From Heterostelium album PN500 (lineage: Eukaryota; Evosea; Eumycetozoa; Acytosteliales; Acytosteliaceae): DNA of 64,000 bases. The stretch covers positions 1,488,001 through 1,552,000 of the forward strand of contig NW_008805071.1 in the NCBI RefSeq assembly GCF_000004825.1, in the 5' to 3' direction. The notes below the pieces were generated by a model that was not told the origin of the DNA, did not search any database, and saw only the letters and a list, made by a program, of their open reading frames with translations. A program made the translations under genes and the position numbers. Shown here piece by piece: positions 48,816 to 59,100 of the stretch (position 1 is its first letter; the number at the start of each line of letters is the position of its first letter).

Positions 48816-49127
48816 CAGTTTATTAATAGTATATGGTAAGGTTAAGATTAAATTCAGACTTTTTTTTTTTTTTTTTTTTTATTAATTTTTATTTTTGGAT
48901 TAAATAGCTTCCAATCCAATTAAATCAATCAGCAAATTTGGTGTGTTTGGGGTGGGGTGAAATAAACAACTTTATTTTTTTAAACTAATTTAATGAATAA
49001 TGAATAAAAAATTAATTGTTTAAATGATTGTATAGCAGTAACCTAAAATAAATCAAATTGTATATATCTATTTTTTTAAGTATATATATCTAAATAATAT
49101 ATATATATAATATTTAGATATATATAA
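48816..49127. other. intergenic region with inverted repeat before the next start codon
   Basis: AT-rich; a long T run at about 48861-48880. The last 47 bases form the inverted repeat listed separately. Confidence 0.5.
49081..49126. repeat. perfect 16-bp inverted repeat abutting a start codon
   Basis: TATATATATCTAAATA at 49081-49096 is exactly complementary to 49111-49126, with a 14-nt AT loop. The ATG of the next gene begins one base after the right arm. In RNA the hairpin would lie in the leader against the start codon. It is purely A/T apart from one G-C pair, so weak in energy. Confidence 0.8.
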
Positions 49128-50764
49128 ATGAAAGAAATTTCTAGTTTATGTCGAAGTTGTTTTCCAGTTTTGTTAGTTTTAGTTGTCATTTTCAATCTAT
49201 CTATATATATTTATTTAAATCATGATGAAATAGAAGATCGTCATCATAACCAAGGAGAAGATATATATACAACCGATATCAATAATATCAATAATTATTA
49301 TACTACCAAAAAGAAAGATGCCATATTGAAATCGATACCCAAGAAAGAATCATATCATCTTCCATTGATATCTAATCATCAGAAGCAAGATACAGAACGA
49401 TATCACTTAGATCAAACAATCAATATAATCATTTTAACAAATTTGGTCATTGACAATAATATTAATTATAAAATAAATAATCAATCAACATTTAATACTG
49501 ATAACTATGATAATTTAAAGCAGTCCATTAGTCATCTATTAAACACAATCAATACACATATAAATACGAATGACAATATCAAGTTTATAGTATCACTTTA
49601 TAATAGTAATAATGCAACACAATATCATTCCAATACACTGGCTGGCAAATACAAACTGAAATCCATCAAATACATGGAAACAAACACCATCAACGATATA
49701 GATGATATAGTTCCAGAGGATATTAATAATCCAATGGCAATACCAAGTACAATAGTAAGTGTATATTGTAAATTTATTAATATAACTAAAACTAATGATA
49801 TTAAAAATATATTTTTAGAAAAGAGAAAAAACATTGATGTTATCAAATATTTTATCTATTGTATCAAAAGAAAAGAGTGAATATGTTATGTTTATGGAGG
49901 ACGATGTTAGGATGTGTCCGAATTCACTATCAACTCTATCATATCTAATTAAAAAGTCAACAATCTATTTACCTAGCTTTAAATTTATTAGAACATCTTT
50001 CGGTGTGAATGGATTGCTTTTTAAGAGAACAGAGCTGGCATCGCTGTCTACATATTTGAGACAAAACTTTTACCTTAAACCTGTCGAAATACTATTTGCC
50101 GAATACATGTGTGGTATGAGAGAATATGGGTAAGTAAAGTTTATATAAACCAAAACAAATACAAACTAATTTAGAATTTAATTAAAGTTTGGATAGAACA
50201 GGTATTTGTAATATGAATAATCATCAAAGTTTAACATTTAGATGGAATCTTTTAGAGAAACAACAAACTAATAGTTATAATAATAATAATAATAATAATC
50301 ATGGTTTGCAACAAGACAAACAACCAATTTGTTGGACTGACTATGGTCAGAAGATAACGGATTTCGAGGAGTTTAATGTAACCGATTGTAGCTACGACGA
50401 TCTATCTCCATGTATCAAACATACCGGTGGCGATAGAGATATAGCAATAGCGGTGAACTACAATGAATTCTACCTTACTCATTACTTTGCTAGTGTAGAT
50501 GACAACTCGACACTGCTTCCCAAGAATCAGACATCATCCAACCGACTGGTCAGCAGGAAATATACTGTATCTTTCATAGTTCGCACTGACATTGGCAATG
50601 CTCATCGTGTTGAGCTACTAGAGCAAGTGCATTTAAATTCATCAACAACAAGCAACAGTACCAAACCAGAGAAAACACCAGTAGGAACCTATTTATTTTT
50701 AACATTGATTTTAATTTCAATTTTAATCTTTGTATTTAAAAGTTTAAAATTTTATAATAAATAA
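49128..50764 (+). CDS. putative Golgi glycosyltransferase-like membrane protein
   Basis: Exons 49128-49754, 49819-50129 and 50188-50764 give 504 residues. A signal anchor lies at about residues 10-30 (SCFPVLLVLVVIFNLSIYIY). A Asn/Asp/Tyr-rich stem and a globular region with IIILTNLVID follow. The segment EYVMFMEDDVRMCPNSLS is the metal-binding acidic motif seen in several GlcNAc- and GalNAc-transferases. FIRTSFGVNGLLFKRTELAS and PVEILFAEYMCG recall the acceptor-side blocks of MGAT4-like enzymes. A second TM segment sits at the very end (TYLFLTLILISILIFVFKSL), which is not usual for Golgi type II enzymes. Several NxS/T sites fit a lumenal chain. The family assignment is tentative. The gene reads from a hairpin-bearing leader. 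Confidence 0.65.
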
Positions 50765-50997
50765 AAGATATCATAATAACATAATATAAAAGACCAATCA
50801 ATGATATTATTGAAAGCGAAGTGTTGCCGAGTGATACAATAATACAATAAACACTGCAATCAAAATAATTTTTTAAAAAAATAAATTAAATTATTCAAAA
50901 ATAGTAATATTAAAAAAAAAAAACGAACGAAAGTAATTTAAAATAGTCCTATTTCTATTCTATATTTATTTTTTTTGCAATTATTTATATTATAATA

Positions 50998-51668
50998 ATG
51001 ATGAATCAAGTACCACAACAACAACAACAACAACCAATACAACAAACATTAACAGAAGAACAGATTTGGGAGGTATTCGATCAAGCTGTAAAGAGAGTTT
51101 TCTTACAATGGACTGCTTTGCAGTTGGCAGTTCAGAATGCATGGGGTGGTAGATCATCGGAAGAGAAAGCAGAAGATATTCGTCAAGATATACTGGATCT
51201 ATTCTTAATGGGAAAACCAGTGTATCCAGATATGATTATGTCGATTCTAGAAGATCGTCTATCAAACGAGTTAAATACAATCGCAGAGGATGACTCTTAC
51301 AGAGAGGTATCGGAAATCATCATACAAATATTCAATTTTTGCTGCAAAGGAATGTTTAATGAAGTTGTACAATTAGTCGGAACAGAAATGAATACTGCAA
51401 TTAGCCAATGTATAAATCCAAGTGGAATGGTAAGTTGTGATTATCTTTTTGTTGATTCACTACATTAAACTACAAATAACAAGTTAACTAACAATCATGA
51501 TGCTATCAGGATGATGATTCGAGTGATGATGATACTGATGCAGGTGATGCATCTGGAGATATGGAGATGGAAGATGACACAATGGTTGAAGAGGAACAAC
51601 CAAAACCAAAGAAAAACGAACCTGATGAAGATGGTTGGATTACAGTTGGAAGAAAAGGTAGAAGATAA
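50998..51668 (+). CDS. TSR2: TSR2, chaperone of ribosomal protein eS26
   Basis: Exons 50998-51429 and 51510-51668 give 196 residues. TSR2 carries eS26 from its importin to the assembling 40S subunit and is needed for 20S pre-rRNA processing. FDQAVKRVFLQWTALQLAVQ with NAWGG is the family signature near residues 27-50. DILDLFLMGKPVYPDMIMSI and LEDRLSNELNTIAEDDSY follow in the right order. Exon 2 encodes a strongly acidic tail that ends with DEDGWITVGRKGRR, matching the conserved DDGWTTV block at the family's C-terminus. An N-terminal Gln run is a local addition. It is convergent with the HP1 gene. Confidence 0.92.
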
Positions 51669-51980
51669 AAAAACAACAACAAAAAATAAGAATATAAAAA
51701 AAAAAAACTTATAAATAAGCTATTTATTAATTAACTTGTTGAGCTTGGTTATTATTATTTTGCTTTGCTTTTGTATTATTATTATTATTGTTATTAATTA
51801 AAGTGTACATAATATTTGGCTAATGATAGTATAATTGATGAAAATGAAAGTAAGTTTCTACTTCATTTGTTCTAACAATCATTGACATCTCTCTCTCTCT
51901 TTCTTTCTTCTTTCTTTTCATCTTATCTTTGTGGAGCTGTATATGATAATTAATGTTATGCTTGTTACCATCGTTATTCC
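51669..51980. other. convergent 3' region TSR2 / HP1
   Basis: AT-rich with a CT-rich patch at about 51890-51920. Carries the poly(A) regions of both genes. No gene seen. Confidence 0.5.
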
Positions 51981-52913
51981 TTAATTCTTTTTTTCAAACT
52001 ATAGATAAATGATTTGACAAACATTGTTAGATTTGATATTTGTTTATTATGGAGTGGGTGATACTCACTTGTATTCTTGATTGATAGAAATCTATAAGTT
52101 TTTGTGGTTCTCTCTCTCTAATTATTTGATTTGGTACATATGTAAACGATTCTTTGTTTTCCCTAAAAAAGCAAATCAAAGCAAACAGTTTTGATTAGAT
52201 TGATTCTTGACTGCCAATCGGTCAAACAACAAACACTTTACCATTTTACATAAAAGCTTAGTTGATCCAACATCTTACAACCTAGAATGGTTTCAACTTT
52301 GTCGCCATACTCGAAACCGGCGTGCACTTCATTTAGGTGAGAGGTGGAGTTTCGCTTTGCTTTCGATTTCTCCTCTTTGACCGGTGTCGACTTTGACGAC
52401 GACTTTGTTAGTGTCTTTGAGGTGGTTGAAGTCTGTTTCTTTTTGGTGTTGGGCGTTGATTTTTTAGTTGATTTCGATGATTTCTTTTGTTTTTTTTTTG
52501 TCTCTGGTTTCACTTCCTCTTCCTCGGCTTCGTCGTCCGACTGATAGTTGGGGTCATTATATTCCTCGGGAAATGGAAATTCCACTTCGAGCGCTTTCTT
52601 TTCTTTATCTGTGCTATTGTTCTTGTCGAGATCCTTATTGAATCGCTGTATAAGTTCATCGCAGAAAACATGTGTTGAGTTTTCCCAAGTACAATCTTTT
52701 CTTTCATATCCAACCCATTGTATTAAATAATATGTTCTATCATTCTGATCCGTTGAATATCAATATCAAAATATTAATGTTTTTTATATTCTTTTCTTTG
52801 TTAGAGAGCTCTGTACTTACAACATGTTTTGATCCTAAGATCTCTTGAACTTGAAACTCATTGCTATCTTCCTCTGGTTCTGGCTCTGGTTGTTTTGATT
52901 TTCTCTTTACCAT
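51981..52913 (-). CDS. HP1-type chromodomain and chromo-shadow protein
   Basis: Exons 52821-52913, 52242-52744, 52069-52162 and 51981-51998 give 235 residues. HP1 proteins bind methylated histone H3 Lys9 and hold heterochromatin. The chromodomain spans about 17-65: FQVQEILGSKHV and YYLIQWVGYERKDCTWENST carry the aromatic cage residues. An acidic patch and a Lys/Ser/Thr-rich hinge follow. The shadow domain starts at VHAGFEYGDKVETILGCKML and needs the third exon to complete FYVKWENKESFTYVPNQI and PQKLIDFYQSRIQ, the dimer-forming helix. A GTGAGT donor then joins an 18-base last exon (FEKKN, stop). Without that splice the chain ends about 15 residues later. Dictyostelium has two such genes (hcpA, hcpB); which one this matches cannot be told. 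It is divergent from the LYR gene, 283 bp apart. Confidence 0.88.
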
Positions 52914-53196
52914 CTTTATTTTATTCTATGTATAATAAGTATAAATATAAATAAATAATGAACAACAACTATAATGAAGTTACAAAATATTAATATTAAA
53001 AATTATTTGTTTTTTATTCCAAAAAAAATTCAAAGGGTGTAAATAATTAATCAATGAAGGCGGGTTTTTTTAAATAATTTTGTTTAATGATTTTGCATAA
53101 AGATTGATCATTGCTTGATTTCATTTCGACGAAATAAAGATTAAATTAAAATTATTTTATTTTTTTATTATATATATATAGATATTAACAACTAAT

Positions 53197-53644
53197 ATGT
53201 CATCAAGAGTAATAAAAGAAAATAAAAAATTGGTTTTGAGTTTATATAGAAGGTGTATACGATCAAGCTTAGAATGTCCAAAGTTTTCAAGTCGTGAAAT
53301 GATGTTAGCTTATACAAGACAGAAATTTAAGTGTGTATAAGAAGAATATAATAGAATATCAATACTATTTAATGTGATACTAATAATATCTACTAATACT
53401 GTTTTGATGATTACAACAGTGATCATAAGACAATAAATGCAAAAGATTTCGAAACAATTGAAGCACTGATAAAACAAGGTGAAGAAGAACTACAATCTAT
53501 GAATCATTATCATCAATGTAAGCTACTGAAATATAATATTTTTTGTATACAAACAGTAACTAAATATAAAATATATTTATAGTAAGAGAAAAACATAAAA
53601 GAGGTGATGATATGAATGAATCTGTTATATTTGGTGATAGCTGA
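53197..53644 (+). CDS. LYR-motif (complex I LYR family) mitochondrial protein
   Basis: Exons 53197-53330, 53420-53517 and 53583-53644 give 97 residues. The LYR motif is at 16-18 in KKLVLSLYRRCIRS, followed by the family's helix SREMMLAYTRQKFNDHK with the conserved Phe, and by EALIKQGEEELQSM. LYR proteins are small three-helix adaptors that bind mitochondrial acyl carrier protein and help assemble Fe-S enzymes or respiratory complexes. Spacing fits LYRM5/ETFRF1 or NDUFB9-like members about equally, so no symbol is given. It links loosely to the ketoacyl synthase at 41263, which makes the acyl-ACP that such proteins bind. It is convergent with the next gene, 205 bp apart. Confidence 0.85.
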
Positions 53645-53849
53645 ATATATATATCATCTATATAAGAATAAATAGATAATAATAATAGTTGTATATAGTA
53701 ATTGTAAGATTAAGATAGAAAGCGAAATATTATATTATGTTTAGAAAGTTTATTTGAAAGTTTATTAAATTTGGTTGCTTGGTTGGTTCGTTTGGTTATT
53801 GTCTTTTAATTACAAAGATGGATGGTAGATGTGATTATTGTTGTTATTA

Positions 53850-56800
53850 TTATTGGTCATTTACTGCTTGTTCTTCAGATTCCTCTGTGGCTGATAGTTG
53901 TTCAATTGCTTTGGTAACTTCATCATCGTCATCTTCTTTGTTATTCTCTTCGACTTGGGTATCAGTATTAACATCTGAAACAGCATCAGTATCAGCAACA
54001 GTATCATCTGAAACAGCTGCAGCTGCAACAACTTCAACATTGCTTACATCCTCTAAACTGACCGTATTTGGTGGTGGTGGTGTTATTTTGGTATCTGGTG
54101 AAACACCATCATTATTATTTGTTGGCTTTAAAACAGGTGTAGATCCAACAACTACTTCATTCTCAACCTCTTCTTGTTGAATAATTGGTGTTGAGGTTGT
54201 AGTAGTAGTTGTTGTTGTTGAAGTTGGTGTTTGTGTTGGTGTAGTAATAGTCGAAGTTTGTTTTTGTTGTTGATTGTTTGATGTGGTTGAAGTTGTTGTA
54301 GTTGTTGTTGTTGTAGTTGTATTGTTATTATTACTATTATTATTATTTGATATTGATTTATTATTGGTAAAGAAACGATGTGATAATGCTTGTTGTGCAG
54401 ATATTCTATTTTGAGGTACGAATGTTAATAGCTTTTGAATGAGGTTGAATGCATCGTTATCAATGTCGGTACGTGAGATATGCTTTTTGAGAATGTCGAT
54501 GGTGTCTTCGAGTGGAACAGGCTGGTTAATGGCAGAGTTGAGTAGTTCTCTTCCGGCTTGATCGATGGAGGTACACTGACGAATCATCGACTCGACATCG
54601 GTGTGAGTAGGTCTTCCGATGACGCGAACAGTCGAGGCAATCATTGAGTTGACATCGTGTGCGTCGAACAACGGACGCAATCTCTCCTCTTCATTCTGTA
54701 GAAGGTAGACCAACAGACAACCGGCTGCCCACATGTCAGATTCCGTTGTAATGACGCGTAAGAATAGCTCGGGTGCACCGTAGAGTACTCCTTCCTCGAC
54801 GGTTACTTCGTTGTCGAATTGGCCGGTCAGTGCTTTCATCAAGCCAAGATGGGTAATTCTTACTTTGTTGTCGTCGCCAACCATCACTGCCGATGGAGTG
54901 AGGTCACGCTTTACCATCTTGTTGGAGTGCAGGTAGGAGAGAACATCGAGCAGTTGATACATGATGGTTTTCACCATGTCGATTGGGAGCAGGTGATTCT
55001 CAAACTCGGTGACCAACTCACTCAGATCCATACGGCACGACTCCATGACGATGTACGATGCCTGTGGACTGGAGGTTGTCTCAATGACACGAGTGAGATG
55101 TCTGTGTTGATGTTGAGCTGCCAAAGTGATACCGGGTGGCATCAACTTGATGGCAACGGACTTCAAGGAATGTGCGTCGAATCCACCGAAAACATTGGTG
55201 GCAGACTCTGAAATGATTCCACCGATGTGATATTTCGATGCGATCACTGGGAACGATGTGGAGATGTGTTCGTTCAGTGCGAGTTCCAAGTCGTTTTGAG
55301 CTTGTGCATAGGCAGCTGTGCGTTGAAGGAATTGCTTGGCTGCACGATTCGATTGCATCGGTTGTTGTTGTTCGAACTGCTCCATCTCTCTGTCGTAATA
55401 CTGTTGGAACTCTTCCAACTCACGACGATGACGATCCATTAGTTCCTGTCGTTGCTGTGACAGTTTCATTTCCTTTGACATTCGAGCGGTGTCAACATGC
55501 AGTGCCGACAACATTGCACGTGAACCAAGCAAAGATCTAACAGATCCACTAAACTCTTCTTCCAACTCTGATCTAGTCATTTGTAGTTCGTTGATACCAT
55601 CGTTATACTTTTTCAAACGGATCTGACTGATTTCATCGTCCTCCAAGAATAAGTCCGATCCCAACTGTGACAACTTGCTAAGACGATCGTTTGTCAGAGT
55701 ATCGATACTCCAATGTTTGATTAAAGATGGATTGCTTTCAATCTCTGCCAATTGTTTCAAAATTGTTTCCAATTGTTCAGATGACAATGGATCATTATCT
55801 ATTAAATCCTCTTCACTATCTGAATCGCCATTATCATTATCGTTGTCCTGTTGGTTTTGTTGATGATTCTGTTGGTTGTTTTTAATTGAAGATGTTCTAC
55901 CTCTTACACGCTTCACATTGATATTTTGATGAGGAATTGCAGTTACATTTTGAAGGAATCCAATATTTGACTCTATAGATGTAACCGTCAAACAATCTGC
56001 ATAGGTATTATAATATAAATTCAAAAGTGCTGGCAATTTGAAATCTAAAACACTCAATTTCTTTAAACTATCTATAAATATATAAAATATTGGATTTGAA
56101 TTAATAAACCGAACGAAAATGACATGTTATCGAATGTTTTTTCTATACTTACATTTTGATTGATCGGATGGATCATTTTCTATTTTAATAACAGCAACAG
56201 TTCCGTTGTCACTGGCACCAAAGAGGATGTCTCGATGTGAATCATAGTGGAATGCCTGTGCAAAGAAATAGGATCCACAAACCAATTCGGTGGTCTCAAC
56301 GTTCCAGACACGAATAGTTTCATCCATTGACGAGGAGATGAGATGTCCGTTGTTGGTGAGCACCAAGTTGAGGATGGCACCACGATTGTGACCCTCGAAA
56401 GTTCCAACCACTGCTCTGGTCTCAACGGAGAACTTACGGATGATACCGTCAGCACAACCTGCAATCACCAAATGATTCTTCTCGTCGTAGACCAACGCAG
56501 TGACACCTGTCACCGCACCGTCGGTAATCACCGAACGTCCGGGAGCAGAGACCACATAGACCGAAGTCATTTCACCGGTCTCCAAATTCCAAGTTCTAAT
56601 GGAACCATCGGTACTTCCCGACAACAAATGTTTATCATCGATAAACAATATTACTTTGACATGATCGTTGTGTGCCAGTGAATTCAATTCTTGTATAGTA
56701 CAACCACTAGGTGGTAAACTTTCAATGAAACTTCCATCTGAAGCCTTTGAAAATTTTAAGTAGAAAATATTTAATATTAACGTCAATTCAATTGCATGTA

Positions 56801-57063
56801 TAATAATAATTGTAATTTACCTTGTAAATACGAATGACAAAATCGTCTTCTCCAGTTATCAATAGATCTAAATCGAAATTATAGGTGACATAACTTATTG
56901 GTTTCTTTGACTGAACCGTATTCACCAGTTGATGTGTCTTGTCATTGTAATAGAGAAACGATGTCCTGGTGACAACGGTTGTTCCAACCTTTTCATGATC
57001 ATAGTATGCTGCCAATGGTCTTCCATTGACTTTGAATGCTTCTTGACTAGGTGTATTACCCAT
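53850..57063 (-). CDS. WD40-pseudokinase fusion protein
   Basis: Exons 56821-57063, 56153-56744 and 53850-56071 give 1018 residues. WD40 repeats fill about residues 15-275 (HNDHVKVILFIDDKHLLSGS with TDGSIRTWNLETG; NLVLTNNGHLISSSMDETIR with VWNVET). A Gln/Asn/Asp-rich linker and a coiled coil (about 375-540) come next. The kinase-like domain spans about 555-840. It keeps VAIK at 584-587, GAPE at 710-713 and DMWAAGCLL of the F helix. The catalytic loop is KRDLTPSAV (666-674), lacking the usual His, Lys and Asn. DFG is HLG at 686-688, without the metal-binding Asp. It should be inactive as a kinase and act as a scaffold. The Thr- and acidic tail is disordered. I do not know a named relative. Confidence 0.88.
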
Positions 57064-57462
57064 ATATATTTATTATATTAATTATTAATAATATGTGAAA
57101 ATATTAATAAATAACCAAAAAATATAATAATAATAATGAATAATAATAATATATTATATTGATTAATGATTTAATAAAAAAGGAAAACAGAAATATGAAT
57201 AAAGGTTTTTTAAATTTTAAAAAAATGATGATTTATTTAAAAAAAATATCTGACTTTTTCTTGAATGATCAAAATTATTCGTAAAGTTTTAGACCAGCAA
57301 AAACCAACCACACATAAATTTAAGAATTTTGAAAGTTCTTTTGAATTATCTATTATTATTTGGTGCATGTTTGCAATTTTTTAAGAATGATTGAATGATT
57401 TCTTATTATTTGATATTTATTTGTAAAGTTGACTACTTGTTGTATCCATACCAACACTCCGC

Positions 57463-57495
<33 letters not shown>
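57064..57495. other. tandem intergenic region with tetranucleotide repeat
   Basis: AT-rich promoter of the WD40-pseudokinase gene and 3' end of SDE2. It includes the (CTAT)n tract. Confidence 0.5.

Positions 57496-57501
<6 letters not shown>
57464..57501. repeat. (CTAT)n microsatellite overlapping the SDE2 stop codon
   Basis: About nine and a half copies of CTAT, with no interruption. On the minus strand the first repeat unit supplies the TAG stop of SDE2 (57496-57498), so repeat-number changes downstream should not alter the protein. Confidence 0.85.
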
Positions 57502-57502
<1 letters not shown>

Positions 57503-58473
57503 CTTGTGATTGATTTACTTTTTGCTGCAAGTTTCTTTAGTTCTTCTTGGACTTCTTCATCATCTACCTCCTCTTCCTCCTCTTCTTCGTCTTCAAAATC
57601 AGGTACCCATAATGCCATTGGCTTATTTGTTGTTGTTGTTGATTTCGGTGTAGTTGCTGTTGATGTTGATGTCGTGGAAGTTGTAGTTGTTGTCGTTGTT
57701 GTAGTTGTAGTTGTGCTGCTTGTTGATTGTTCATCTTCATCGCTGTCTTCTTGATCTTCATCTTGACTATCGTCATCATCTTCCTCCATTGAGGTTGTTA
57801 CTGCAGCGGTTGTAGCCACCAAAGCTTCTTTTAGTTGCTGTTGTTGTCTACGTTTAGCTGCTAGACCAGCAACGACAGCATCTTGTGATCGTTTGGCAAC
57901 CTCTTCATCCTCTTGCATGTAATCGTCGTGATTGAATGCAACCTTTTCCTGCTTGCCTCTCAGTGACTCTTTGAACTGCTCGAGAGCGGCCTTTCTTGCT
58001 TCCTCCGATTCGTACCACTCTTTGAGTCGCTTCTCATTGTTGACATGACGCAGACGTCTTCCATTGAGATCACGACAAGCATCGAAATTCGTTGTCTTTT
58101 TCTGACCTACTCTTGTAGAGTTACCTCTCAAGAGTGAACCAAAACCACCTTTACCACCGACGACACCAAACATCATCTCTATATACATAACACCATTATT
58201 ATTATTATTACTATTTACATTGTTATTATCATTATCAACATCATCTTTAAAACCTTTTAAATAATATTGATTATTATTTGGTATTGTTGTAATTGTTTGT
58301 ATTTTATCCTTTAAGTCATTTTGTGATAGTATACTAGTTGAATCTATAACGATTAATCTGTTATTATTATCTATCTCTACTTCATCGCTATTATTTAAAA
58401 AAGTTGAACAAGATAATCTATTTCTAAAAGATTGTTGTTTTATATTTGGTAGTTTTATTATATATTGATACAT
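57496..58473 (-). CDS. SDE2: SDE2, splicing and genome-stability factor
   Basis: A 325-residue single exon. SDE2 is made as a ubiquitin-like precursor cut after a Gly-Gly to release a Lys-starting fragment. That fragment joins spliceosomes in yeast and controls PCNA-linked DNA-damage tolerance in animals. The cleavage site [10 protein letters not shown] is intact at 104-113. [20 protein letters not shown] with [20 protein letters not shown] matches the human block [20 protein letters not shown] with ACRDLSGRRLRDVNHEKA. The first 105 residues, where the ubiquitin fold should be, are divergent and hold an Asp/Asn insert near 76-93. The tail is Thr- and Asp/Glu-rich with a final acidic [18 protein letters not shown] helix. 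It is divergent from the gene at 59101. Confidence 0.92.
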
Positions 58474-59100
58474 TTTCTTTATCTATATCTATATCTTATC
58501 AATCGACGATTTATTGATTGTGTAATATGTATAAATTCATGAAACTTTGGTTATTCAATTGAAAAAAAAATAAATAAAAAAAAATAAATAAAAATGAATA
58601 AAAATAAAAATAAAAATAAATTAATAACAGAAAAATAAAAATGTTTAAATTTAAGTTCTTGAGTTAAAAAGTATTTCTAATCTAATTAGATTGATTATTC
58701 AATTTATTGAAGAAACATCACCATTTTAAAATAAAACGAACTAGTAAGGAATAAGAAACAATAATTATTTTTGTATTTTTTTTTTATTTTGAAGTATTAT
58801 ATTTGATTAGTAGTAGTGCAGTTCTACATGTATCAAAGTATTTTCTTATAAGTCTAACGTTAAAATTTTTAAAAGAACTAATAATTCTTTTTGAGTAACC
58901 AACGGGTGGCGCGAACTTGAAGATTCAACATTTTCAAAAAATATTGGTAAAATTTGTGGGCACCCACATATAAAAATTATGAAAAATTTCCAAACAGATT
59001 TTTTGAACAAGCAAAAAAAAAACAACTACTCATTCATTAATATTATTTGATGTAATCAAGTTTCTCAAGTCATTTTCAAATTTTTACATTACATATAAAG
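58474..59100. other. divergent intergenic region SDE2 / dioxygenase
   Basis: AT-rich, A-rich repeats of AAATAAA type at 58560-58625. A somewhat GC-richer patch, CCAACGGGTGGCGCGAAC, lies at about 58897-58915 and stands out; its meaning is unknown. No ORF. Confidence 0.5.

Noticed and set aside
57601-57612. ACCCATAA, the upstream element of dictyostelid small RNA genes
   Set aside because: It lies inside the SDE2 coding sequence and no RNA-like structure follows. A similar hit at about 42283 lies within the ketoacyl synthase gene.
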